Positions 17,716 through 26,684 of a DNA stretch of 64,000 nt are shown piece after piece; position 1 is the first letter of the stretch, and each line of letters opens with the position of its first letter. The position numbers and the translations under genes were made by a program. The notes below the pieces were generated by a model, which saw only the letters and a list, made by a program, of their open reading frames with translations, was not told the origin of the DNA and searched no databases. This DNA is from Amycolatopsis roodepoortensis (lineage in GTDB: Bacteria > Actinomycetota > Actinomycetes > Mycobacteriales > Pseudonocardiaceae): the NCBI RefSeq assembly GCF_014873915.1, contig NZ_JADBEJ010000005.1:1054001-1118000 (forward strand), in the 5' to 3' direction.

Positions 17716-17781
17716 GAGCAAGGGACCTTTGCTCTCGTTTCTCTCGATGTTGAGACAAGTGGTGGCAAAGGTCCCTTGCTC
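17716..17781. repeat. 17-bp perfect inverted repeat with 32-nt loop
   Basis: GAGCAAGGGACCTTTGC at 17716-17732 is repeated inverted at 17765-17781. The spacer between the YkvA stop and the next start (17604-17893) holds no convincing gene; this hairpin could terminate the ChrB_N-YkvA unit, although there is no T-run. It may belong to a dispersed hairpin family. Confidence 0.6.
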
Positions 17782-17893
17782 CCCTCAGCGTCGTGTGCAC
17801 GTCTTCTGGCAGACGCGTAACAACTTCCGGCCTCCACACGGCATACCCGAGAGCCGTCTTTTTCCGGCCGGTCCCCGCGCAGGAGGAGTTCGT

Positions 17894-20203
17894 GTGCTGA
17901 CTTCCCGTCGTTTCCCGTTCCCCCGAAGATCACGGCGCGCGCTGGCGGTGGGCGTGGTCGGCCCGCTGGCCGCCGCGCTCGCGGTCGGTCTCGTCACCGT
18001 CGCACCCGCCGAAGCCGCGGTGCCGGCCGGATTCACCGATACGGTGGCGATCGGTGGGCTCAGCTCGCCGACGGCCACCGCGTTCGCGCCGGACGGCCGG
18101 GTGTTCGTCGCCGAAAAGAGCGGTCTGGTCAAGGTGTTCGACTCGCTCGCCGACTCGACGGCGACGGTGTTCGCCGATCTCCGTACGCAGACCCAGGACT
18201 TCTGGGATCGCGGCCTGCTGGGGCTCGCCGTCGATCCCGCTTTTCCCGCCAGGCCATACGTTTACGTCTCCTACACCCTCGACGCGGAACCCGGCGGGAC
18301 CGCGCCGCGATGGGGTGACACCTGCCCGACCCCGCCGGGCGCGACGGACAAGGGTTGCGTCGTGACCGGCCGGGTCTCGCAGCTGGCGATGGGTCCGGCG
18401 GGCACGGCCGTCAGCGAAAAACCTCTGGTCACGGGCTGGTGCCAGCAGTACCCCAGCCACTCGGTCGGCGCGCTCGCCTTCGGCCCGGACGGTGCCTTGT
18501 ACGCCGGCGGCGGTGATGGCGCCAGCTTCACTTTCGCCGACTACGGCCAGGCAGGGAACCCGTGCGCCGATCCGCCTTCACCCGCCGGGACGAACCTCGC
18601 GCCACCGACGGCGGAGGGCGGCGCGCTGCGTTCGCAGTCGCCGCGGCGACCGGCCGGGCAGCCGGTCCTGCTCAACGGCACGGTGCTGCGCATCGACCCC
18701 GACACCGGCGAAGGCGTCCCCGGAAACCCCTTCGCGAACAGCGCCGACGCCAACGCCCGGCGCGTGATCGCCTACGGCTCGCGGAACCAGTTCCGGTTCG
18801 GCTTCCGTCCGGGCACCGGCGAGCTCTGGGCGGGCGACGTCGGCTGGGACACCTGGGAGGAGATCAACCGCGTCGCCGACGTCGGCGACGGCGTGGCGGA
18901 GAACTTCGGCTGGCCCTGCTTCGAAGGCAACGCCAGGCAGGCCGGGTACGACGGCGCGAACCTCGACCGCTGCGAGTCCCTGTACTCCGCAGGCGGGCAC
19001 TCCGCCCCGTACTACGCCTACAACCACCGCGCCAAGGTGGTGGCGAGCGATCCCTGCCCCACCGGAGGCTCGTCGATCAGCGGGATCGCGTTCGAATCCG
19101 GCAGCAACTACCCCGCCGAGTACGCCGGCGCGCTGTTCTTCTCCGACTCGTCCCGTGGCTGCGTCTGGGCCATGCAGACCGTCGGCGGCCAGCCGAGCCC
19201 GAACCGTCTCGTACCGTTCGTGACCGGTGCCAACGTCCCGGTGCAGGTGCTCACCGGGCCGGGCGGTGACCTGTTCTACGTCGCGCTGGGCAGCGGCGAA
19301 CTCCGTCGCGTGAGCCACCCCGGCGGCACCAACCGGCCGCCTTCCGCGGTGGCGACGGCGAATCCGACGAGCGGGCCCGCTCCGCTGACCGTGCGATTCG
19401 ACGGCACCTCGTCCACCGATCCGGACGCCGGGGACACCCTGTCCTACGCCTGGGATCTCGACGCGGACGGCGCGTACGACGACTCGTCGGCCGCCGGCCC
19501 CACCTGGACCTACACCGCGGCCGCCGCCGTCGACGCCGGATTGCGGGTGACGGACTCCCACGGCGCGAGCGCGACCACGACGGTGCGGGTGACCGTCGGC
19601 AACCCGGAGGGCCTCGACCCGGTGCCGGTCATCGACAACCCGGCGGGCACGCTGACCTGGTCCGTCGGCCAGAACGTGTCCTTCTCCGGCCGCGCCGTCG
19701 ACGCCCAGGACGGGCAACTCCCGGCATCGGCGCTCTCGTGGCGGCTCGCGATCCGGCATTGCGCGACCAACGGCACCTGCCACACGCACAACGTCCAGGA
19801 CTTCCCGGGCGTCGCGGCGGGCTCGTTCGTCGCGCCGGACCACGACTACCCGTCGTACCTTCAGCTGACGCTCACCGCGACCGACTCGACCGGCCGGACC
19901 GGCAGCAAGACGGTCGACCTCCAGCCGAAGACGGTGTCGCTGAACTTCACTTCCAATCCCAGCCAGGCGATGCTGACCGTCGGCGGCACGCAGCAGCGCA
20001 CACCGTTCTCCCGGACGGTGATCGCCGGATCCACCAATTCGATCAGCGCGGACAGCCCGCAGAACCTGCCGCCGCTCAACCTGAAGTACGCCTACACCGG
20101 CTGGGCGCACGGCGGCGCGCGGACGCAGAACATCATCGCGCCGGGTACGTCCACGACCTACCAGGCGAAGTACCGGCTCTGCTGGCTGCTGCAACCCTGC
20201 TGA
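17894..20203 (+). CDS. Secreted PQQ-dependent sugar (sorbosone) dehydrogenase-like protein with PKD domain
   Basis: The 769-residue protein starts at GTG 17894 behind AGGAGGA. It has a signal peptide ending near VAPAEAA, then a six-bladed beta-propeller of the GSDH type (DGRVFVAEKSG, VYVSYTLDAEPGG, IAYGSRNQFRFGFRPGTGELW, EEINRV) to about residue 480, a PKD domain at about 489-570 (NPTSGPAPLTVRFDGTSSTD), and a further beta-rich C-terminal part. The reaction would be oxidation of extracellular aldoses; PQQ binding is inferred from the fold. There is no sortase motif or transmembrane tail, so it is released or bound by the C-terminal module. Confidence 0.88.
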   Translation: MLTSRRFPFPRRSRRALAVGVVGPLAAALAVGLVTVAPAEAAVPAGFTDTVAIGGLSSPTATAFAPDGRVFVAEKSGLVKVFDSLADSTATVFADLRTQTQDFWDRGLLGLAVDPAFPARPYVYVSYTLDAEPGGTAPRWGDTCPTPPGATDKGCVVTGRVSQLAMGPAGTAVSEKPLVTGWCQQYPSHSVGALAFGPDGALYAGGGDGASFTFADYGQAGNPCADPPSPAGTNLAPPTAEGGALRSQSPRRPAGQPVLLNGTVLRIDPDTGEGVPGNPFANSADANARRVIAYGSRNQFRFGFRPGTGELWAGDVGWDTWEEINRVADVGDGVAENFGWPCFEGNARQAGYDGANLDRCESLYSAGGHSAPYYAYNHRAKVVASDPCPTGGSSISGIAFESGSNYPAEYAGALFFSDSSRGCVWAMQTVGGQPSPNRLVPFVTGANVPVQVLTGPGGDLFYVALGSGELRRVSHPGGTNRPPSAVATANPTSGPAPLTVRFDGTSSTDPDAGDTLSYAWDLDADGAYDDSSAAGPTWTYTAAAAVDAGLRVTDSHGASATTTVRVTVGNPEGLDPVPVIDNPAGTLTWSVGQNVSFSGRAVDAQDGQLPASALSWRLAIRHCATNGTCHTHNVQDFPGVAAGSFVAPDHDYPSYLQLTLTATDSTGRTGSKTVDLQPKTVSLNFTSNPSQAMLTVGGTQQRTPFSRTVIAGSTNSISADSPQNLPPLNLKYAYTGWAHGGARTQNIIAPGTSTTYQAKYRLCWLLQPC

Positions 20204-20209
20204 GGCCAC

Positions 20210-20242
20210 GGCGGGTTCGCGCGTCCGTCGCGCGAACCCGCC
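20210..20242 (+). terminator. Intrinsic terminator after the sugar dehydrogenase gene
   Basis: Perfect 14-bp arms GGCGGGTTCGCGCG / CGCGCGAACCCGCC with a 5-nt loop begin 7 bp after the stop; a CTTTTC tract follows at about 20252. Confidence 0.8.
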
Positions 20243-20369
20243 GGAAGCACGCTTTTCTCTGTCGCGGAACACCTTTCGCGGCGACCGTAAGATCTCCGAA
20301 AGGGTCGGAACCCACCCCGGAAACACCTCGTCGGATCGCCGATCCAGATCCGCACGAAAGGTGAATCCG

Positions 20370-20948
20370 ATGACCTATCCAGGACTGCCCGAACCGCGGA
20401 ACACCCAGCCGCCGACCGTCAAACCCGGTGTCGCCATCGGGATCCTGGTCGCGGTGATCGCGCTGGTCGCCTTCTGCGTCACCGCGTTCGCCGCACCCGG
20501 CTTCCTGCTGCGCAAGGGACCAGGGATCTCGCTGCCCGTCCCGCCCACCAATACGACGACCACCACGTCCCCCACGAGCACCACGGAAAGCCCGAGCAGC
20601 ACGAGGGTCAGCCGTCCGAGGATCACCATCACCAGGCGCCCGGCCCGGCCGCCCGAAAAGGGTGTTCAGGTGATCGCGGACTTCCTCGCCAAGATCGCCG
20701 CCGGGGACAAGCCGTCGGCGATCGCGCTGGCCTGCGAGGCACAGAAGAGGTTCATGGACGACAAGATCGATTCCCTGCTCCCGCTGGGTTCACGCGTTCA
20801 AGTGACGACCACCAGCGGGACGTCCAAATTCGTCTTGGCCGACGTCGCCGGAGTCGCCAAAGGACGGTCCGCCAGGGGCACCGTGATCGCGGATCGCACG
20901 GCGGACGGCGGCTTCTGCGTCACGACGTTCAGTATTCGCGCCGCCTGA
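20370..20948 (+). CDS. Single-pass membrane protein with Ser/Thr-rich linker
   Basis: The 192-residue protein has a short Pro-rich cytoplasmic N-terminus, one transmembrane helix (GVAIGILVAVIALVAFCVTAF, about residues 20-41), a Thr/Ser-rich linker and a C-terminal extracellular domain with two Cys residues (ALACEAQKRF, GFCVTTF) resembling DUF4878-type lumazine-like folds. ATG 20370 is preceded by GAAAGGTG. I do not recognise a function. Confidence 0.7.
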   Translation: MTYPGLPEPRNTQPPTVKPGVAIGILVAVIALVAFCVTAFAAPGFLLRKGPGISLPVPPTNTTTTTSPTSTTESPSSTRVSRPRITITRRPARPPEKGVQVIADFLAKIAAGDKPSAIALACEAQKRFMDDKIDSLLPLGSRVQVTTTSGTSKFVLADVAGVAKGRSARGTVIADRTADGGFCVTTFSIRAA

Positions 20949-20950
20949 GG

Positions 20951-21385
20951 TCAGTCGAGACAGAACTCGTTGCCCTCGATGTCCTGCATGACGATGCACG
21001 ACTCGTTCTCCCCGTCGGCGAGCATGACCCGCTCGCAGACCGCGCCGAGCGCCTCCAGACGGGTGCGTTCGGACTGGAGGGCGGCGAGCCGCTCCTCCCC
21101 CACGAGCCCGGTGCCCGCCCGCACGCAGAGATGCACGCGGTTCTTGACGACCTTGCCTTCGGGAACACGCTGGAAGTACAGCCGCGGGCCGACGCCCGTC
21201 GGGTCACTGCAGGCGAAGCTGGCGTCCTGCTGCTCGGGCGGCAGCGTGCCGTTGTAGTCGTCCCAGGTGGCGAACCCCTCCGGCGGCGACGGCACGACAT
21301 AGCCGAGCACCTCGCACCAAAAACGGGCGAGACGCTCGGGTTTCGCGCAGTCGAACGTGACCTGGACCTGTTTCACCGACACCAT
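20951..21385 (-). CDS. VOC family protein (glyoxalase/bleomycin-resistance fold)
   Basis: The 144-residue protein has the paired beta-alpha-beta-beta-beta layout of VOC proteins (MVSVKQVQVTFDCAKPERLARFWCEVLGY; C-terminal IVMQDIEGNEFCLD). Members include metal enzymes and ligand-binding resistance proteins; the substrate is unknown. Its ATG overlaps the stop of the aldo/keto reductase by one base (TGATG), so the two form one operon. Confidence 0.9.
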   Translation of the reverse strand: MVSVKQVQVTFDCAKPERLARFWCEVLGYVVPSPPEGFATWDDYNGTLPPEQQDASFACSDPTGVGPRLYFQRVPEGKVVKNRVHLCVRAGTGLVGEERLAALQSERTRLEALGAVCERVMLADGENESCIVMQDIEGNEFCLD

Positions 21386-22371
21386 CAGACCACCCTAATC
21401 GCTGTCGAACGGATCAAACCCGCGGCCCGCAGATCGGCCCAGACCTGCGCGGGGACCTCCGCGGCGAAGGACTCCACGTTGCGTCTCGCCTCTTCGGCGG
21501 ACCGCATCCCGACCGCGATGCCGGCGACGGCCGGGTGCTGGAGCGGAAACGCCATGGCCGCTTGGGGAAGCGTCACGCCGTGCGCCTCGCACACGTCGGC
21601 GATCCGGTTCGCCCGCTCCACGACTTCCGGTGCGGCGGTCTCGTAGTCGAAGTGCGCTCCCTCGGCCGGCCGGGGCACGGCGAGCAGCCCGGAGTTGAAG
21701 ACCGACGCCGCGATCACCGAGACACCGCGTTCCTCGCACGCGGGCAGGAAGGTGTCGAGCGCGCTGTGATCGAGCAGCGTGTGGCAGCCGGACTGCATGA
21801 TCACGTCGACATCGGTCTCCCTGACCAAAGTGGTCAGCATGGCCGTGTCGTACATGCCTGCCCCGATCGCACCGACGATCCCCTCCGACCGCAGCTCCGC
21901 GAGGGCCGGATAACCGTCGCGCAGCGCGTCGTCGAAGTACTCCTCGGCGTCGTGCAGGTACAGCACGTCGATCCGGTCGAGGCCCATGCGCATCAAGGAA
22001 TCCTCGACGCCGCGCCGGATCCCGTCGCGGGTGAAGTCCCGTACGCGACGGTGCGCCGCGGGGACGTGGAAGCCCGCCGGATCCATCTTCCCTGCCGGAT
22101 CCTGGGGTACCAGCAGACGGCCGACCTTCGTCGACAGGACGAACGAATCACGCGGCCGCGAGCGCAGGAACTCGCCGATACGGCGTTCGGAATGCCCGAT
22201 CCCGTAATGCGGTGACGTGTCGTAGTACCGGATCCCGCCGTCCCACGCCGCGGCAAGCGCTCCCGCCGCGGTCTCGTCGTCCAGTGGCGCGAACAACCCG
22301 CCGAGCGGCCCGCCGCCGAAGCCCAGCCGCGTCACCTCGACATCGGTGCGCCCGAGTCGCTTCGTCTCCAT
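21385..22371 (-). CDS. Aldo/keto reductase
   Basis: The 328-residue TIM-barrel oxidoreductase has GLGFGGGPLGG-like start (VTRLGFGGGPLGGLF), YYDTSPHYGIGHSERRIG containing the catalytic Asp and Tyr, and a late AFPLQHPAVAGIAVGMRS NADPH-binding block. It resembles the D-threo-aldose 1-dehydrogenase/L-fucose dehydrogenase branch. ATG 22371 is chosen (METKRLGRTDVEV); an earlier in-frame Met at 22389 is possible. It is cotranscribed with the VOC gene. Confidence 0.9.
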   Translation of the reverse strand: METKRLGRTDVEVTRLGFGGGPLGGLFAPLDDETAAGALAAAWDGGIRYYDTSPHYGIGHSERRIGEFLRSRPRDSFVLSTKVGRLLVPQDPAGKMDPAGFHVPAAHRRVRDFTRDGIRRGVEDSLMRMGLDRIDVLYLHDAEEYFDDALRDGYPALAELRSEGIVGAIGAGMYDTAMLTTLVRETDVDVIMQSGCHTLLDHSALDTFLPACEERGVSVIAASVFNSGLLAVPRPAEGAHFDYETAAPEVVERANRIADVCEAHGVTLPQAAMAFPLQHPAVAGIAVGMRSAEEARRNVESFAAEVPAQVWADLRAAGLIRSTAIRVV

Positions 22372-22433
22372 AGCCGCCCACTTGATCATGTCGGCGACCA
22401 CGGTGCCACATCGGGGCCGTCCGGTCCCGCGAT

Positions 22434-22988
22434 TTATCCGCCGTCGACGAGCCACTCCGCGCACGAGACGACCTCGAAGCCCCGGCTCGGGAACACCTTG
22501 TCGACGAAGAAGCCGTGCATCGCCGGATCACCGTCGGCGCAACCGTCACGCAGCACTGTCACGTGATAGCCGCGGTCCGCCGCGTCGTAGGCCGTCGCGG
22601 CCACCATGGCGCTGGTCGCGACTCCGGCGATCGCGATCGTGCCGACGCCCCGGGCGCGGAGCACCAGATCGAGATCCGTGCCGGCGAACGCCCCGGCACG
22701 GCGTTTCAGCACGACCACGTCCTCGTCGGCGACCGGCAGATCGATCTCCGTCCCCGCCGAACCCTCGTGGAAGGTGTCCCCCGCGTCGTGGAACGACTCG
22801 AACAGCGCGTTCCCCGGCGGGAGGTCGGCTCCGTTGCGCCGCAAGGCGAAGTGGACGAACACGACGAGCGCGCCGGCCGCCCGCGCACGCGGCAGCAGGC
22901 TCCTGATCGGCGGCAGGACTGTTCCGGTGAACGGGTAGTTGCCGGTGATGCCTCGCTGGAGGTCACCGATGATCAGCGCGGTGGTCAT
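22434..22988 (-). CDS. Isochorismatase-like cysteine hydrolase family protein lacking the usual Cys
   Basis: The 184-residue protein has the family Asp near residue 9 (LIIGDLQRGITG), the catalytic Lys in VVLKRRAGAFAGTDL, and the GVATS-AMVAATAYDAADRGYHV block. In cysteine hydrolases the nucleophilic Cys follows the GxxTS/N block; here Met is in that place, so the protein may use the Cys-free isochorismatase mechanism or be inactive. The substrate is unknown. It is about 60 bp upstream of the aldo/keto reductase and may be in the same operon. Confidence 0.85.
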   Translation of the reverse strand: MTTALIIGDLQRGITGNYPFTGTVLPPIRSLLPRARAAGALVVFVHFALRRNGADLPPGNALFESFHDAGDTFHEGSAGTEIDLPVADEDVVVLKRRAGAFAGTDLDLVLRARGVGTIAIAGVATSAMVAATAYDAADRGYHVTVLRDGCADGDPAMHGFFVDKVFPSRGFEVVSCAEWLVDGG

Positions 22989-23049
22989 GAGCGGAAGCTA
23001 CCCGATCGTCCGTATACAACCGGCCGCGTGACTGGCTAGCCTCCGCCGG

Positions 23050-24891
23050 GTGAGGATCAAGAGTGCGCTGCTCGCCGCCCTGATGATCGCCGGGATCGTG
23101 GTCCCCTCGCCCGCCGTGGCCAGTGTGGACCCATCGGGTTGGGTGGCTCCGCTGAGCACGCGCGGCCGCTACATCGTCGACGCGGCGGGCGACCGGTTCA
23201 AGCTGAAGGCCGCCAACTGGCACGGCGCGAGCGGCACGTGGACCGGCTCGGGCGACGTGAACGATCCGGCCACGCACCACGCCGGCGAGATCGCCTACCA
23301 GACCCCGCTCGGGCTGGACCGGGCCCCGATCGACAAGATCATCGACGGGCTGGCGGAGCTGGGCCTCAACAGCGTCCGGCTGCCCTTCTCCAACGCGATG
23401 ATCCACGACACCAGGCCGGTCCCCGATCTCCCGGCGAACCCGGAGCTGCGCGGCCTCACCCCGTTGCAGGTCTACGACCGCGTCGTCGCGCGGCTGACCG
23501 CACGCGGGTTCGCGGTGATCCTCAACAACCACACCACGACCTCCCGCTGGTGCTGTGGTCTCGACGGCAACGAGCGCTGGAACACCGCGCAGACCGAGCA
23601 GCAGTGGCAGGACGACTGGCTGTTCATGGCGCGCCGCTACGCCTCGAACAAACGAGTGGCCGGTGCCGATCTCTACAACGAGGTGCGCCGCGACGTCTTC
23701 GACGATCCCAACTGGGGCTGGGGAAACGGCACGGACTGGCAACGCGCGAGCCAGCGGGTGGCCGACCGGATCCTGACCGAGGCCAATCCCGATCTGCTGC
23801 TCATCGTCGAGGGCATCAACTGGACCGGCCTGCCCGTGGACGGCCTTCCCCACGGCAGGCCCACGCTGGAGCCCGCCCGCACGCTGTCGCATACGCTCGT
23901 GGACTCCGGGAAACTGGTCTACGCCGCACATTTCTACGGGTACACCGGGCCGAACCATTCCGGGGCGACCGGCACCGGCGAGACCCACGATCCGCGCTAC
24001 CGCGACCTTTCGCCGCAAGAACTGCGTGATGTCCTTTACCGACAGGCGTTCTTCGTCTCGGCGGAGACCGGCAAGCATTACACCGCACCACTCTGGATCA
24101 GCGAGTTCGGCGAAGGGCGGCACACCACCGACGCGGCGAGCCGGGCCTGGTTCGAGAATTTCGTCGGCTATCTCGCGGAGACCGACACCGACTTCGCCTA
24201 CTGGCCCGCTGTCGGGTTCCACGAGGGCGACACGGGCAACGGCTGGTCCTTGCTGTCGTGGGACACCGCGGGCCGACGCGCCGACGTGCTCGACGGCACG
24301 GACTGGCGTGGCCCAGCGTGGCGGCGGCTGGTGAGCGCTCCTTCCCGCTCCGGACGAATCCCCGAGGCCGAACGCTGGTCCATGCTGAACCTCGACCACG
24401 CGGATTTCCAGGCCTCGCGCAAGGTTCGCGCGATGACGGACTGGAATCCGGGCGCGCGCAAGGGAGTCTGCCCCGACGGCCAGCAGCTCACCGGCCTTTC
24501 CCATACCGGGAACCGGGGGTTGTGCACCGGCAGGCTCGCCGTCCCGGCGGGCTACGCCGTGGTCCGCGATGAGACCCATGTGGACACCGACTGGGCATCC
24601 GGTTACACCAAGGTGCAATGCCCGCCCGAGCACGCCGCGGTGGGCTACAGCGTCACCGGCGCGGCGTTCTCCGCGCTCCTGTGCGGTAAGTCGGCCACTC
24701 CGCTCGGCAGGACCGGCCGGACGGTCTGGTTCGACCGCGGCGACAACCGGCCGTCCGGAAGTCCCGGCGGTGATTTCGCGTCGGGCCGCTACAAAGGCCA
24801 ATGCGCGCCGGGCGAGTACGTCGCCGGTGTGGCGTACACCGGCCGCGTCGGCTCGAATCGCACTCCTGACGCGCTGCTGTGCCGCGCCTGA
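23050..24891 (+). CDS. Secreted glycoside hydrolase family 5 with C-terminal triple Cys-pair module
   Basis: The 613-residue protein has a signal peptide ending near VVPSPAVAS, a GH5 cellulase-type barrel with LGLNSVRLPFSN, acid/base Glu in DLYNEVRRD (about residue 210) and nucleophile Glu in WISEFGEG (about residue 352). Residues about 468-613 contain three repeats, each with a Cys pair and a TG turn (GVCPDGQQLTGLSHTGNRGLC; VQCPPEHAAVGYSVTG..LLC; GQCAPGEYVAGVAYTG..LLC), probably a carbohydrate- or wall-binding module. It would cut beta-glucans or mannans outside the cell. The GTG start has a weak ribosome-binding site. Confidence 0.88.
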   Translation: MRIKSALLAALMIAGIVVPSPAVASVDPSGWVAPLSTRGRYIVDAAGDRFKLKAANWHGASGTWTGSGDVNDPATHHAGEIAYQTPLGLDRAPIDKIIDGLAELGLNSVRLPFSNAMIHDTRPVPDLPANPELRGLTPLQVYDRVVARLTARGFAVILNNHTTTSRWCCGLDGNERWNTAQTEQQWQDDWLFMARRYASNKRVAGADLYNEVRRDVFDDPNWGWGNGTDWQRASQRVADRILTEANPDLLLIVEGINWTGLPVDGLPHGRPTLEPARTLSHTLVDSGKLVYAAHFYGYTGPNHSGATGTGETHDPRYRDLSPQELRDVLYRQAFFVSAETGKHYTAPLWISEFGEGRHTTDAASRAWFENFVGYLAETDTDFAYWPAVGFHEGDTGNGWSLLSWDTAGRRADVLDGTDWRGPAWRRLVSAPSRSGRIPEAERWSMLNLDHADFQASRKVRAMTDWNPGARKGVCPDGQQLTGLSHTGNRGLCTGRLAVPAGYAVVRDETHVDTDWASGYTKVQCPPEHAAVGYSVTGAAFSALLCGKSATPLGRTGRTVWFDRGDNRPSGSPGGDFASGRYKGQCAPGEYVAGVAYTGRVGSNRTPDALLCRA

Positions 24892-24898
24892 GCGCGTT

Positions 24899-25330
24899 TC
24901 AGGCGACGAAGATGCAGAACGGATGCCCCGCCGGGTCCGCGTAGACGCGCAAGGGTTCCACCGGGTCTTCGCTGCGGTCGTACCGGAGCCGTCCGCCGAG
25001 TTCGAGGACGCGGGCGTGCTGCGCGTCGAGGTCCTCGACCGAGTCCACGGTCAGGTCCAGATGCAGTTGCTGGGGCACCGGTCCGGCGTCCGGCCAGCTC
25101 GCTTCGTCCAGCCGGTCGACCTGCTGGAAGGCGAGTTGCGCCCCGCCGTCCGGGTTGCGCAGGACCAGCCAATCCTTGTCCTCGGTGCCGGGCGGGGGCG
25201 CTTCGTCCCCCGGGCGGTAGTTCCACACCAGCAGCCGCCGGTAGAACTCCGCCAGCTCACGGACGTCCGTGCCGTCCAGTACCACCTGACGGAACTTCGG
25301 ACCCGTTTTCCGGTCACCCAAGCCGATCAC
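24899..25330 (-). CDS. VOC family protein
   Basis: The 143-residue protein has the VOC fold (KFRQVVLDGTDVRELAEFYRRLL; HLDLTVDSVEDLDAQHARVLELGG; DPAGHPFCIF at the end), the actinobacterial glyoxalase-like type. Its start overlaps the end of the PadR gene upstream (25327-25330), giving a PadR-VOC operon. The ligand is unknown, and a resistance or sequestering role is inference from the fold. Confidence 0.9.
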   Translation of the reverse strand: MIGLGDRKTGPKFRQVVLDGTDVRELAEFYRRLLVWNYRPGDEAPPPGTEDKDWLVLRNPDGGAQLAFQQVDRLDEASWPDAGPVPQQLHLDLTVDSVEDLDAQHARVLELGGRLRYDRSEDPVEPLRVYADPAGHPFCIFVA

Positions 25331-25884
25331 CCTCCATCACGCCGGTCGAGCACCGCGAGTACCCGTTCACACCAGCGAATATTCTCCTGTTCGAACGCGA
25401 TCCCGCGCGCGAGGGTCAGATACGGCCCGACGCGGGGCGCCGTGGCAAGGAAATCGGTTTCCGCGGACTCGCCGAGCAGACGCTCACGAAGACGCTCGAA
25501 CCGCTTGAGTTTCGTCTCGGCGACGGCCATCCTGTCCGCGACCGCGCGCCGGACGGCCTTGTCGTCGCCTGCCTCCAGCGCCTGGACCTGGACCAGCAGC
25601 TCGTCGCGGATCGCGGTCGGCTTCGGCGCCCGCGTGGTGAATTCGGCGAGCTCGGCCGCACCCGCGTCGGTCAAGGAGAAGAGCCGCTTGTTGGGGCGCC
25701 GCCGCTGTTCGACGACTCGCGCGGCCACGAGCCCCTGCGACTCCATCTTGTCCAGCTCGCGGTAGAGCTGCTGCGGGGTCGCGGTCCAGAAGTTGGCGAC
25801 CGACGCGTTGAAGCTCTTCGCCAGGTCGTAGCCCGAGGACTCGCCGTCCAGGAGCGTCGCGAGGATCGCGTTCCGCAGCGCCAT
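25327..25884 (-). CDS. PadR family transcriptional regulator (long form)
   Basis: The 185-residue protein has the PadR winged helix (ILATLLDGESSGYDLAKSFN, PQQLYRELDKMESQGLV) and a C-terminal helical dimerisation domain (VGPYLTLARGIAFEQENIRWCERV) of the PadR-s2/Vir type. It is divergent from the NTF2-like gene and coupled to the VOC gene. TTGATTA/TTGACTA motifs in the divergent spacer are candidate sites. Confidence 0.93.
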   Translation of the reverse strand: MALRNAILATLLDGESSGYDLAKSFNASVANFWTATPQQLYRELDKMESQGLVAARVVEQRRRPNKRLFSLTDAGAAELAEFTTRAPKPTAIRDELLVQVQALEAGDDKAVRRAVADRMAVAETKLKRFERLRERLLGESAETDFLATAPRVGPYLTLARGIAFEQENIRWCERVLAVLDRRDGG

Positions 25885-25908
25885 GGCGCGATGATAGTGC
25901 CGCGCGGA

Positions 25909-25994
25909 TTAGTCGCAAAGTTGATTAGGCACTTTGGTGGACAGTGGCGTGGCGATCACCTACGCTCGGCGACGTCTACTCAACAAGTTGACTA
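25909..25994. promoter_or_regulatory. Candidate PadR sites between PadR and NTF2-like genes
   Basis: AAGTTGATTA at 25918-25927 and AAGTTGACTA at 25985-25994 form a direct repeat in the divergent spacer; the first lies next to an inverted TTAGTC (25909-25914). Two matching decamers in one spacer suggest operators. Confidence 0.5.
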
Positions 25995-26008
25995 TGAGGA
26001 GATCGCCC

Positions 26009-26392
26009 ATGCCCACGTTCCGTGAAGCGGTCGAAGCGAAGGACGCCGCCGCGATCGAGGCGCTGCTCGCCGACGACGTGGTCTTCACCAGCCCGGTCGC
26101 GTTCAAGCCCTACCAGGGGAAGGCGATCACCGCGGCGATCCTGCGCGGCGTGCTGCGCGTGTTCGAGGACTTCCGCTACGTCCGCGAGATCCAGGACGGC
26201 GCGCACCACGTGTACGAGTTCGTAGCGACCGTCGACGGGCTGGAGATCAACGGCTGCGACATCCTGACCTTCGACGGCGAGGGCAAGATCACCGACTTCA
26301 AGGTGATGGTCCGGCCGTTGCGGGCGGCCGAGGCGCTCGCGGCGCGGATGGGTGCCCAGTTCGAGGCCATCAAGGCGGACGCGCTCGGCTGA
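26009..26392 (+). CDS. Nuclear transport factor 2 family protein (SnoaL-like)
   Basis: The 127-residue protein is a cone-shaped NTF2/SnoaL-like fold by sequence: MPTFREAVEAKDAAAIEALLADDVVFTSPVAFKPYQG, then a closing FDGEGKITDFKVMVRPL strand pair. Members are isomerases, hydrolases or ligand-binding proteins; none can be chosen here. It has AGGAGA at 25996-26001. It is divergent from the PadR gene and likely under its control. Confidence 0.88.
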   Translation: MPTFREAVEAKDAAAIEALLADDVVFTSPVAFKPYQGKAITAAILRGVLRVFEDFRYVREIQDGAHHVYEFVATVDGLEINGCDILTFDGEGKITDFKVMVRPLRAAEALAARMGAQFEAIKADALG

Positions 26393-26502
26393 AGCAACCT
26401 CAATCGTCCATAAGGGACGCTCTTTGCGATGAAGTCGCCCGATTTCGGGCATCTTGCGCGACTGGCGAACCGGATCATCGACAGGTACGGAAAAGGTGGC
26501 GT

Positions 26503-26641
26503 GTCGCGAAAGCCACTTTCGCAACGTTGAAGGTTGGGAAAGTGGCTTTCGCGACGTCAGCGGGCCTGCCCCGGCGACTTGGAGGCGTGTCCCGAAAGCC
26601 ACTTTCGCGACGTCCAGTGTCCCGAAAGTGGCTTTCGCGAC
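26503..26641. repeat. Four copies of a 23-bp palindromic repeat, two hairpins
   Basis: Copies lie at 26503-26525, 26533-26555, 26589-26611 and 26619-26641, alternating in orientation so that 1/2 and 3/4 can pair through 7-nt loops. The unit is itself a palindrome, GTCGCGAAAG-TGG-CTTTCGCGAC, with variants in the outer bases. The block fills most of the spacer 26393-26684, between convergent genes, and may act as a bidirectional terminator; no gene is seen there. Confidence 0.85.
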
Positions 26642-26684
26642 ACGAACGCCGACGAAGCCGCGAGCGGACCACCCGCCCCTGGAA

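Noticed and set aside
26503..26641. CRISPR array
   Set aside because: Repeats alternate in orientation with short loops and no spacer set; there are no cas genes.
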